A stretch of 64,000 nt of DNA, from positions 1 to 64,000 of the forward strand of contig JAKSQO010000010.1 in NCBI GenBank assembly GCA_024404095.1, written 5' to 3'. The translations under genes were made by a program, and so were the position numbers. Below are positions 26,209 through 33,852 of the stretch, piece after piece. The stretch's first letter is position 1, and each line of letters starts with the position of its first letter. The notes beneath the pieces were generated by a model. The model had not been told where the DNA came from and searched no databases. It saw nothing but the letters and a program-made list of their open reading frames with translations. The DNA comes from Clostridia bacterium (GTDB taxonomy: Bacteria > Bacillota > Clostridia > Oscillospirales > Acutalibacteraceae).

Positions 26209-26240
26209 GGGGGGTGCGTTTCCGGGTGTTTCGCTCTCCC
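26209..26240 (-). other. Attachment junction of unit I (attL)
   Basis: Core GGGAGAGCG (26232-26240) followed on the minus strand by AAACACCCGGAAACGCACCCC (26209-26231). The outer 14 bases are the exact inverted repeat of the arm at 10594-10607. The 60 bases between this arm and the intact tRNA are AT-rich and show no gene. Confidence 0.75.
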
Positions 26241-26257
26241 AGCTGAGCTACACCCCC
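26232..26257 (-). pseudogene. 5' fragment of the host tRNA-Ala(GGC)
   Basis: First 26 bases of a tRNA (acceptor strand GGGGGTG, TAGCTCAGCT, GGGAGAGCG), cut in the D arm. Joined to either 3' fragment (186-244 or 10527-10585) it gives a full 76-base tRNA-Ala(GGC) with a paired acceptor stem. It still sits behind its promoter. Confidence 0.85.
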
Positions 26258-26279
26258 ATATTTAGTTTTCAACGGAACT

Positions 26280-26308
26280 ATAATATCATATAATTCCGTT
26301 GAAATCAA
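26280..26308 (-). promoter_or_regulatory. Promoter of the split tRNA-Ala, inside an 11-bp inverted repeat
   Basis: TTGATT (26303-26308) and TATTAT (26280-26285), spacing 17, about 22 bases before the tRNA 5' fragment. The element-borne intact tRNA lies 130 bases downstream with no terminator between. The same DNA forms a perfect inverted repeat TTTCAACGGAA/TTCCGTTGAAA (26267-26304) that may end the upstream gene's transcript. Confidence 0.6.
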
Positions 26309-26326
26309 TAGTTTTACAAATAATAT

Positions 26327-27697
26327 TTACGCTGTTTTATCGTCCGGCATTTTAACCTTTTTCCGTGTCGTTAAATATTGTGCGGCAACAGAAGCAGGAA
26401 TTATCATTTCGGGAAGCATCGGAAAATGATATCGTGCGCCGCCTACTATTATAACCACTATCGCCGTAAATCCCGCCATAAGCAAATACAACGGCAGTAT
26501 GCCTCGCCATTTTTTTATTTTAAGCAGAATAACTGTGCCGATCACAAACAGCAAAGCTATCATCATATACCAGCATTGATTAAAACACGCAATCGCATCT
26601 GCAATGCTGAACTTTTCAGAAGATCTGCCCATAAGCTTATCAGCTATTGACTTTATATACTCCATACCCGAGGTTCTGACATGATTGTTATAAAGCGTTG
26701 AGCTTGAATAAGTTTCGGTCGAATAAAGGTAAAACAGTTTCTTCGGGAACTGCATAATATATTTGCCCGGATTTTTCTTTATCCATTCAATTGAAATATC
26801 CTTATAATACTCATCGTAATCCTTATAATTCATTGTCTTAGCCTGCTCCGGCGGAATGTATCCGGGCTTGCCTTCCTTAAAGACCTCACTCATATAGCTT
26901 CCGTCTGCTTCGTCGTTAGCTGACATTATAAGATTATATCCGAGTGTGGTCGACTGATAAATAACATTACCGTTTGAAGCATATGAAATGCCGCCAATCA
27001 GCATAAGCACACAGGCATAGCCTGCAACAACACCGATAAAACGTCTGAATTTATCTTTTTTGTAAATCACAATAAACAAGCAAACGACTATTGCGACAAT
27101 ACTCAACGGTCTTATCCAGTTGGCAATCGCAAGTATTATACCGCAAAGCACTGACTTAAAACGAAAATCAGAATAAAAAACCGCAAGTGCGAAAAAGCAA
27201 AGAGCTGTGTACGGTATCTCTGTTCTGACGTTTACAACCTCCATAAACATAGTAGAGAAAAGGCAGAAAAGAATTGTAAACCAGTAATGCACCGTAGAAT
27301 TTGCAAACAGTTTTTTTACAATATAAATACAGGAAAAAAGCATTAACTGAACCAGCAAAATATTTAGTACAAAAAACGGTTTCAGACTCTTTGTAAAATG
27401 GAAAATCAGGATAAGAATATTTACTATTCCGTTACCTGAAATATACGGAGCTGCCATATCATACTTGCTCGGATAAAACACTCCGTTTTTGAAATCCAGT
27501 TCCGCAAGTCGTACAAATCCCGCGGAATCGCTTAACTGCGGTCCGTTAAATCTGATAAGAAGAACAATCTGCATTACCACCATAACAACCCATGAAATAA
27601 TTGCAGCAGTCTTTAAAATCTTCGGTCTGTTCGATTTTAAACGAGGACAATTTTCGTTGTCTTTCGCAAATGACAACCACTCTGTCAGTTTTCTCAT
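26327..27697 (-). CDS. Polytopic membrane glycosyltransferase (GT39/ArnT-like)
   Basis: Integral membrane protein of about 456 residues with 10-12 helices and a first external loop holding acidic residues (PQLSDSAGFVRLAELDF), typical of GT-C enzymes that use polyprenyl-phosphate sugars. The C-terminal third has a soluble segment (about 250-330) before the last helices. The ATG at 27697 has AAGAGG upstream. It follows a UbiA-type phosphoribosyltransferase gene by 23 bases, so a pentose-phosphate-lipid donor is plausible. First chromosomal gene outside the island. Confidence 0.65.
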   Translation of the reverse strand: MRKLTEWLSFAKDNENCPRLKSNRPKILKTAAIISWVVMVVMQIVLLIRFNGPQLSDSAGFVRLAELDFKNGVFYPSKYDMAAPYISGNGIVNILILIFHFTKSLKPFFVLNILLVQLMLFSCIYIVKKLFANSTVHYWFTILFCLFSTMFMEVVNVRTEIPYTALCFFALAVFYSDFRFKSVLCGIILAIANWIRPLSIVAIVVCLFIVIYKKDKFRRFIGVVAGYACVLMLIGGISYASNGNVIYQSTTLGYNLIMSANDEADGSYMSEVFKEGKPGYIPPEQAKTMNYKDYDEYYKDISIEWIKKNPGKYIMQFPKKLFYLYSTETYSSSTLYNNHVRTSGMEYIKSIADKLMGRSSEKFSIADAIACFNQCWYMMIALLFVIGTVILLKIKKWRGILPLYLLMAGFTAIVVIIVGGARYHFPMLPEMIIPASVAAQYLTTRKKVKMPDDKTA

Positions 27698-27720
27698 AGT
27701 AAACCTCTTGAACAAATCAT

Positions 27721-28584
27721 TTATAATTTCGGCAGATATAAAACCGCAGCGGTAATAATTGCATAAGCCGCAAGCATTGTCATCAGAACGGCATCACCGA
27801 CAATAACGTCTATCGGATCGCCGTCCGATTCCGGCTTATGAATATCAAGGCTATACTTCATAGCGATAATAATTACAAGCGGAACGGTCCATATCATTAT
27901 GTTGTTTTCAAGATCTCTGACCCAAAGCGAATAGAATACTATTGCCAGCGTCATACAAGTGTTCATAAATTTATCGAGGAAATCCGGTGTGTACTCTTTC
28001 AATACCGCTCTTGTTTCGCCATCGGAATGTCTTTCAAGCTCTTTTTTTCTCTTGCCGAGCACCATAAAAAACGCAATAGAAGAAACAGTAAGATACAGCC
28101 ATGATGAAACAGTTACACCGATAACCGCACCGCCATAAAGAACACGTATAAAGAAGCCCGAGGAAAGCAAAGCGATATCAACAATCGGTATATGCTTGAG
28201 CTTAAGACTGTATGCAAGATTAAGCACAAAATACGTCAGCGGATATAAAATACACAGCGGAGGAATCGGTGCGGCAAAGCTCAGCGCAGTTCCTGTCAAG
28301 AGACAGACAGTCAAAACAATTACCGCTTCCTTCTTGGATATTGCGCCGCTTGCAATCGGTCTGTTCTTTTTCTTGGGATGCAGCTTATCCTTTTCGTAAT
28401 CGCATAAATCGTTCAAAATATAAATTGCAGAAGAAAATACACAAAAAACGCAAAAGGCTATCAGAACTATAAAAAGTTTTCCGGAAAAAACATTTCCCGA
28501 AAAGAACAACGGAAGAAAAACCAATACGTTTTTCAGATAGTGCTTCACTCTAATCAATTTCAGTATGTTTTTCGTTTTTTCCAT
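27721..28584 (-). CDS. UbiA-family polyprenyl-phosphate phosphoribosyltransferase
   Basis: Membrane prenyltransferase of 287 residues resembling decaprenyl-phosphate phosphoribosyltransferase (Rv3806c type), which moves phosphoribose from PRPP to a polyprenyl phosphate. The first Asp-rich motif NDLCDYEKDKLHPKKKNRPIASG (about 57-79) is diagnostic; the second lies near 185-200 with DFLDKFMN. Eight or nine helices are visible. Forms a two-gene unit with the following GT-C enzyme, suggesting incorporation of ribose or arabinose in a surface glycan. The pathway's later enzymes are not in this window. Confidence 0.8.
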   Translation of the reverse strand: MEKTKNILKLIRVKHYLKNVLVFLPLFFSGNVFSGKLFIVLIAFCVFCVFSSAIYILNDLCDYEKDKLHPKKKNRPIASGAISKKEAVIVLTVCLLTGTALSFAAPIPPLCILYPLTYFVLNLAYSLKLKHIPIVDIALLSSGFFIRVLYGGAVIGVTVSSWLYLTVSSIAFFMVLGKRKKELERHSDGETRAVLKEYTPDFLDKFMNTCMTLAIVFYSLWVRDLENNIMIWTVPLVIIIAMKYSLDIHKPESDGDPIDVIVGDAVLMTMLAAYAIITAAVLYLPKL

Positions 28585-28656
28585 TTGCAACCTTCTCTAT
28601 AATCTTTTTAGGATAATACTATCACATTACCCTTGAAAAATCAACACATCCGCGTC

Positions 28657-29934
28657 TTACAGTATTCCTTTATCAACAGCATACTCAACAAACTCCGCAA
28701 AAATAGAGTTTGACCACGCAAACCATTTGCGCGTAAAGTCTGTCGGGTCATCTGCATTAAAGCCCTCGTGCATATAGCCTGTGTCGGCATCTGTGGAGGC
28801 AAGTATATCAAGAATTCTGCGCATCTCATCGGGGTCATCGGATGTAAGTCCCTGCATTGACAGAGCAATATGCCAGATAAATCCCGGCTTTGTATGCGGA
28901 CTTCCTACACCCTCGCCAAACCTGCCCTTATAGAAATACGGGTTGTCCTCGCTGAGAATGAACGCTCTTGTGCGCTTATACATCTCGTCATTCTTATCTG
29001 CATAACCGATATACGGAATCGACAGCAAGCTCGGCACGTTAGCATCGTCAAACAGCTTTCGGTTACCCATACCGTCTGTTTCGCAGGCATAGATTTTGCC
29101 GTACTTCGGATGGTCATAAATCGCATAGCTTTCGATACCGTGCTCAATCTCTTCTCTGAGAATATCACATTCTTTTATAAACTCTTCGTCATTATAGACC
29201 TTACCGAAAATTTCAATCAAGTATCCGAGTGCAACAACAGCAAACATATTTGACGGAACAAGATATCCGAATGTGCAGGCATCGTCGCTCGGGCGGAAGC
29301 CTGACCATGTCATACCCGTGTATGAAACAGGCATACCCATTCCGTTGTTGTGAAGTGTATCGCTCCAGCGGCAGCCGAGACGTGTGAAACGGTAAGAAGA
29401 ATTTTCAAAATGTCTCTGCTCTGTTTTCCAGAGGTTGAGAATTGTTTTGGCAGCCTTTTCAAAATCCGCGTCAAATATGCTTCCGTCACCTGTGGACTTA
29501 TAATAGAGATAAGCGAGTCTGACAGGATAGCAAAGAGAGTCAATCTCATATTTTCTCTCCCACACCCACGGACTGTTGGTCGGGATATCCTTGATATGTC
29601 CGTGAGAGTTAGCCTCCTCGTTAAAAGCATTGGCATACGGATCCTTGAGAATATAGCTGAACTGAGTTTTAATTACCCCTCTGATTATGTTTCCTGTTTC
29701 TTCATCCTCACCTGCAAGCGGAAGATAATGGCTGACCTGAGCGGTTGAATCTCTGAGCCACATTGCGGGAATATCTCCCGTGAGAACAAAAAGCTCGCCG
29801 TTGTCCTTTTCCTTTACGGTAGTTTCAAGCGTATTCGGATAGCAGTTACGGTAAAGCTCGGCAAGCTTCGGATAGTTTTCAAGCTTTTTGCAATATTTTT
29901 CTATTCTGTTGTAAACAGCTGACGGAACTTTCAT
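28657..29934 (-). CDS. GH125 exo-alpha-mannosidase
   Basis: Metal-independent exo-alpha-1,6-mannosidase family, 425 residues, cytoplasmic (no signal peptide). Characteristic segments: GDIPAMWLRDSTAQVSHYL near 55, FNEEANSHGHIKDIPTNSPWVWERKYEIDSLCYP around 105-135, and FRPSDDACTFGYLVPSNMF near 215; the acids in these stretches include the expected catalytic pair. The start has GGAGATTTATT. It probably trims imported mannosides, such as N-glycan or yeast mannan fragments. A terminator separates it from the SDR gene upstream. Confidence 0.88.
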   Translation of the reverse strand: MKVPSAVYNRIEKYCKKLENYPKLAELYRNCYPNTLETTVKEKDNGELFVLTGDIPAMWLRDSTAQVSHYLPLAGEDEETGNIIRGVIKTQFSYILKDPYANAFNEEANSHGHIKDIPTNSPWVWERKYEIDSLCYPVRLAYLYYKSTGDGSIFDADFEKAAKTILNLWKTEQRHFENSSYRFTRLGCRWSDTLHNNGMGMPVSYTGMTWSGFRPSDDACTFGYLVPSNMFAVVALGYLIEIFGKVYNDEEFIKECDILREEIEHGIESYAIYDHPKYGKIYACETDGMGNRKLFDDANVPSLLSIPYIGYADKNDEMYKRTRAFILSEDNPYFYKGRFGEGVGSPHTKPGFIWHIALSMQGLTSDDPDEMRRILDILASTDADTGYMHEGFNADDPTDFTRKWFAWSNSIFAEFVEYAVDKGIL

Positions 29935-29952
29935 AATAAATCTCCATTCAAA

Positions 29953-29981
29953 AATGAACGCCTGTTATAGCGTTCATTTTT
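29953..29981 (-). terminator. Terminator between SDR and GH125 genes
   Basis: AATGAACGC/GCGTTCATT inverted repeat followed by T on the minus strand, just after the SDR stop (29988) and before the GH125 ribosome site. It could partly attenuate read-through. Confidence 0.7.
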
Positions 29982-29987
29982 CCAGTT

Positions 29988-30977
29988 TTATTTTTCGTTT
30001 TCTTTAATCCACTCAACCATATCCTTGAGCGACTGTTCAACGCTCATCGGTGAGTAGCCAAGCTCTTTCTTTGCCTTCTCAATTGAGAAATTGCAGTTGG
30101 AAATAAGCTTTCTGATTGAATATCTTGTAAACAGCGGTGTTGCCTTGCTGATTTTGTAGTAAACCTCACAAACAGGAGCACCGAGACTGACAATACCGTA
30201 GCCCATCTTGAGCTTCGGCTCTCTCTTTCCGCAGACACGGCAGAGTGTGCAGATGAAGTCATCAACTGAAATCTGCTCACCGCAGAGGATATAGCCCTCA
30301 CCTGTTCTGCCCTGCTTTGCAGCGGCATACATACCGTCGGCGATATCACGAATATCAACAAAGTTATATGCACCGAAATTGAGTGAAACGGGATAGCCGT
30401 GCTTGATAACCGTTCTTACCATTTCACCGATGTTAGAAACCTTGAAGTCATACGGTCCGATACAGGCACCGGGATAAACAACAACAGCGTCAAGAAGTCC
30501 GTTTCTTACATTTTCAAAAACATAGTTTGTTGCGCTTGCCTTTGTCTTTGCGTATGTACCGTCAAGCTCGTCAGGCTGGAATGTTTCCTTTTCAACCATA
30601 AGCTGGTTGTTCGGGAGAGGCTTGTATGCATCAACCGATGAAGCATAAACAAGACGGCGGACACCGCACTTCTTGCAGGCTTCAACAACATTCTTTGTGC
30701 CCTCGTAGTTTACCTTCCATACCATATCGTCCTGACCGACATTTATGTCAATAAGTCCTGCAAGGTGATAAACAACGTCAGCACCCTCAAATGCTTTTTC
30801 AAGTGAAGCGGGATCTGTAACGTCACCGAATAATTTTTCGCACTCGATACCGTCAAACTGCTTTGAATCCTTGCGAATAAGAATTTTTACATTTTCGCCC
30901 TCGGCGACAAGCTTTTTGAGAAGTGCATAGCCGATATGACCTGTTGCACCTGTTAAAACACAAAATGATTTTTCCAT
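29988..30977 (-). CDS. NAD-dependent epimerase/dehydratase (extended SDR)
   Basis: Extended SDR of about 329 residues resembling dihydroflavonol-reductase/3-beta-HSD-like bacterial enzymes. LTGATGHIGYALL is the cofactor motif, LAGLID and YASSVDAYKP surround the Ser, and YAKTKA (about 145) is the YxxxK. ATG 30977 is preceded by GGTCGAGGAA; a GTG 12 bases earlier is possible. It has its own promoter, divergent from a second SDR gene. Substrate unknown. Confidence 0.85.
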   Translation of the reverse strand: MEKSFCVLTGATGHIGYALLKKLVAEGENVKILIRKDSKQFDGIECEKLFGDVTDPASLEKAFEGADVVYHLAGLIDINVGQDDMVWKVNYEGTKNVVEACKKCGVRRLVYASSVDAYKPLPNNQLMVEKETFQPDELDGTYAKTKASATNYVFENVRNGLLDAVVVYPGACIGPYDFKVSNIGEMVRTVIKHGYPVSLNFGAYNFVDIRDIADGMYAAAKQGRTGEGYILCGEQISVDDFICTLCRVCGKREPKLKMGYGIVSLGAPVCEVYYKISKATPLFTRYSIRKLISNCNFSIEKAKKELGYSPMSVEQSLKDMVEWIKENEK

Positions 30978-31008
30978 TTCCTCGACCACCCTTTCTTTTA
31001 TATGACAG

Positions 31009-31038
31009 ATTATACTACTTTTCTGTCTGCATTTTCAA
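31009..31038 (-). promoter_or_regulatory. Promoter of the minus-strand SDR gene
   Basis: TTGAAA (31033-31038) and TATAAT (31009-31014), spacing 18, about 30 bases from the start codon. Confidence 0.65.
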
Positions 31039-31151
31039 TAGATAATACATTTCTTTTTAAAAAATATTTTTACATTTTCCTTTATTTGTTTGTTTCCGAA
31101 TTATTTTTCATTATTTTTTTGGATTATTATGCTAAAAATTTTCAAATATCA

Positions 31152-31181
31152 TTGACGATAATATTACAGTTGTGCTAATAT
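31152..31181 (+). promoter_or_regulatory. Promoter of the plus-strand SDR pair
   Basis: TTGACG (31152-31157) and TAATAT (31176-31181), spacing 18, with a leader of about 55 bases. The rest of 31039-31151 is AT-rich without a gene. Confidence 0.5.
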
Positions 31182-31242
31182 TATAGAGATTAAGACTGAC
31201 TTATAAAAAGTTTAATCAATACTTTAATAAGGAGTGTTTCCA

Positions 31243-32754
31243 ATGGCAAAGAAAACCGTAGCTCTTACAGGTGCTTCGGGTAACATGGGTTACCAGGGCT
31301 TCAAAGAGCTTTACAAACAGAAAAACAGATATAATATTGCTCTTCTCCTCAGAGACAGCGAAAAGAATCGCGAAAAGTTCAAGAATTTCATTAACGATCC
31401 CTCAATCAGAATCGTATGGGGTGATCTCACAAAGTATGAGGACGTTTTTGACCTTGTAACAGGTGCAGACTATGTTCTCCATGTCGGCGGTATGGTTTCT
31501 CCCGCTGCTGACTACTATCCCAAGCGCACACTTAAGACAAATACAACAGCTGCACAGAACATTGTTGACGCTGTTAAGGCTCAGCCCGACCCCGACAGCA
31601 TCAAGGTTGTTTACATCGGTACTGTTGCCGAAACAGGTGACCGTAACCCGCCTATTCACTGGGCTCGTACAGGTGACCCCATCAAAATCAGTATGTATGA
31701 CCACTATGCAATAAGCAAGGTTAAGGCAGAGGCAATTTTTGCTGAGTCAGGTCTTAAATACTGGGTTTCACTCCGTCAGTCAGGTATCCTTTATCCAGCA
31801 ATTCTTAAGAACATGGATCCCATTATGTATCACGTTCCGATCAACGGTGTTCTTGAATGGGCAACAGTTGAAGATTCCGGACGTCTTCTCGCAAATGTCT
31901 GCGGTGACGACATTCCCGACAACTTCTGGCGTAAGTTCTATAACATCGGCAGCGGTAAGGAATACAGAATCACAAACTATGAGTTTGAAGAGCTTCTCCT
32001 CGGTGCTCTCGGACTTCCCTCACCAAAGAAGCTGTTTGACGCTGACTGGTTCACACTTCGCAATTTCCACGGTCAGTGGTACGCAGACTCAGACAAGCTT
32101 GAGAGCTTCCTCCACTTCCGTGCAAACGTTCCTATTCAGAAGTATTTTGACCAGATGGCAAAGCAGGTTCCCGCATATTACAGAGCATGTAAGCTTCTTC
32201 CCAAGTTTATGGGCGGCGCAGTTGCGGCACTCGCAAAGCCGTTCATGAAGAAGATTGCGGAGGCTGAGGTTTACGGCACACTTAACTGGAAGAAGACAGA
32301 AAATCCTGACAGAATTTCCGCTTACTTCGGTGACATGGAAACTGTTCGCAATATGAAGAACTGGGATGAATTTGAAATCATCCGTCCGACAGAAGAAGTT
32401 ACTCTTCTTGACCACGGTTATGATGAGACCAAGCCTCTCCATAAGCTTGATATCGAAGACATGAAGAAGGCTGCTGCATTCAGAGGCGGCGAATGCCTTT
32501 CAGAGACAATGGTTCCCGGCGACCTTTACACTCCGCTTAAGTGGAAGAGCGCAAGAGGCAACGAGTTCGAGATGACTCCGAACCTTGTTCTTCTCGGCGG
32601 TCACTGGTGCCCCGAAGAGCTTCCCTGGCCGTGGGATTATGATACAGAAGCAAAGATCAACCCCTTCTTTGCACAGGTATGGTATCCGCTTCACAGCAAG
32701 GATGAAAACAACTACTATGACGAGTCCATCTTCAAGGGCTTCAAAGATATGTGA
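31243..32754 (+). CDS. SDR-family oxidoreductase with a long C-terminal extension
   Basis: Protein of 503 residues. The first 330 residues are an extended SDR: VALTGASGNMGYQG, VGGMVSPAADYYP, and YAISKVKAE as the catalytic YxxxK near 150. The last 170 are not part of a standard SDR and include ECLSETMVPGDLY, KWKSARGNEFEMTPN and GGHWCPEE, which resembles a degenerate treble-clef zinc finger (GHxFxxxPNxxxxGxWCPxC type). ATG 31243 has AAGGAG upstream; a GTG three codons earlier is less likely. Codon use is strongly biased (CTT, CTC, GCA), as in well-expressed genes here. Co-transcribed with the next SDR gene. Confidence 0.8.
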   Translation: MAKKTVALTGASGNMGYQGFKELYKQKNRYNIALLLRDSEKNREKFKNFINDPSIRIVWGDLTKYEDVFDLVTGADYVLHVGGMVSPAADYYPKRTLKTNTTAAQNIVDAVKAQPDPDSIKVVYIGTVAETGDRNPPIHWARTGDPIKISMYDHYAISKVKAEAIFAESGLKYWVSLRQSGILYPAILKNMDPIMYHVPINGVLEWATVEDSGRLLANVCGDDIPDNFWRKFYNIGSGKEYRITNYEFEELLLGALGLPSPKKLFDADWFTLRNFHGQWYADSDKLESFLHFRANVPIQKYFDQMAKQVPAYYRACKLLPKFMGGAVAALAKPFMKKIAEAEVYGTLNWKKTENPDRISAYFGDMETVRNMKNWDEFEIIRPTEEVTLLDHGYDETKPLHKLDIEDMKKAAAFRGGECLSETMVPGDLYTPLKWKSARGNEFEMTPNLVLLGGHWCPEELPWPWDYDTEAKINPFFAQVWYPLHSKDENNYYDESIFKGFKDM

Positions 32755-32765
32755 GGTATAACATA

Positions 32766-33788
32766 ATGAACGTATTTATGATTGGCGGCACAGGTCTTCT
32801 CGGTTGTGAAGCCGCAAAAATTCTTATTGAAAAAGGTCACAAGGTTACTTCAGTTGCACTTCCTCCCCTCCCCGAAGGAGCTCCGATTCCTGAAGAGATG
32901 GACATCATCTTTGGCGATATCAACAAGAAGTCAGATGAAGAAATCATGGAACTCCTCAACGGCAACGAGGTATTTATCTATGCCGCAGGTGTTGACGAGC
33001 GTGTAGAGTTCCCTGCACCCGTTATGGATTATTACAACAAGTTTAACATCGCTCCTCTTAAGAGAATTTTCCCGCTCTGCAAAAAAGCAGGCGTTAAGAG
33101 AGCTGTTGTTCTCGGTTCTTATTTCTCATATCTTTCAAAGCTTCGTCCCGACATGAAGCTCACAGATAAGAACCCGTACTTCAAGTCAAGAATTCAGCAG
33201 GAAGAGGTTTGTGAATCCTTCTGCGACGACAGCTTCAGCTGTGCAGTTCTTGAGCTTCCGTACATCTTCGGCACACAGCCGGGCAGAAAGCCTGTTTGGA
33301 CAATCCTCATCGAGCAGATTGCATTCATGGACAAGTGGCCGTTCACAATGTATCCGGGCGGCGGTACAGCAATGCTTACATGCCGTCAGGTTGGTCAGGT
33401 TATCGCAGGTGCTGCCGAGAAGAAGAAGGCAGGCTTTGAGGCTATTCCTATCGGAATGTATGACTACAAATGGGATAAGTTCCTTTCAATTGTTTACAAG
33501 GCACGCGGTATGGGCGCAGACAGAAAGATTGTCAGCGTTGCTCCGTGGATGATGAAGATGGGTATGTTCAAGGTTGCCGCAGATTACAAGAATCGCGGAA
33601 TTGATTCAGGTATGGATCCGTTCAACCTTCCCGACATCATGGATCTTGATCTTTTCATCAACGATACATTTGCTCGTGAGCTTGGCGCAACAGATGATGA
33701 CATTGCAGCTGCTATCGAAGATTCAATCAAGGTTTCAGTTGCTTCCTACAACGGAACAGTTAAGCTCCTTGAAATGAAGGGCGAATAA
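32766..33788 (+). CDS. NAD-dependent epimerase/dehydratase
   Basis: Atypical extended SDR of 340 residues. Cofactor motif VFMIGGTGLLGCEAAKIL at the start; AGVDERVEFPAP and VLGSYFSYLSK follow. The catalytic YxxxK is not obvious (NPYFKSRIQQEEV takes its place), so it may be an atypical SDR. GAGG lies 11 bases before ATG 32766; the stop of the previous gene is 12 bases upstream. The two SDR genes probably act on the same substrate in sequence. Confidence 0.8.
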   Translation: MNVFMIGGTGLLGCEAAKILIEKGHKVTSVALPPLPEGAPIPEEMDIIFGDINKKSDEEIMELLNGNEVFIYAAGVDERVEFPAPVMDYYNKFNIAPLKRIFPLCKKAGVKRAVVLGSYFSYLSKLRPDMKLTDKNPYFKSRIQQEEVCESFCDDSFSCAVLELPYIFGTQPGRKPVWTILIEQIAFMDKWPFTMYPGGGTAMLTCRQVGQVIAGAAEKKKAGFEAIPIGMYDYKWDKFLSIVYKARGMGADRKIVSVAPWMMKMGMFKVAADYKNRGIDSGMDPFNLPDIMDLDLFINDTFARELGATDDDIAAAIEDSIKVSVASYNGTVKLLEMKGE

Positions 33789-33807
33789 TTAACACGTACA
33801 AATAACT

Positions 33808-33840
33808 AAGAGCTGGTCAGCCGACCAGCTCTTTTACTTT
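33808..33840 (+). terminator. Terminator of the SDR pair
   Basis: AAGAGCTGGTC / GACCAGCTCTT, four-base loop, followed by a T-rich run. It also faces the end of the minus-strand glycosidase gene at 33853. Confidence 0.9.
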
Positions 33841-33852
33841 TTATCTTAAGAC

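Noticed and set aside
31739-32248. Second frame inside the SDR gene (169 codons, Ser/Leu-rich)
   Set aside because: Same-strand shifted frame within a gene of strong codon bias; its composition is typical of shadow frames.
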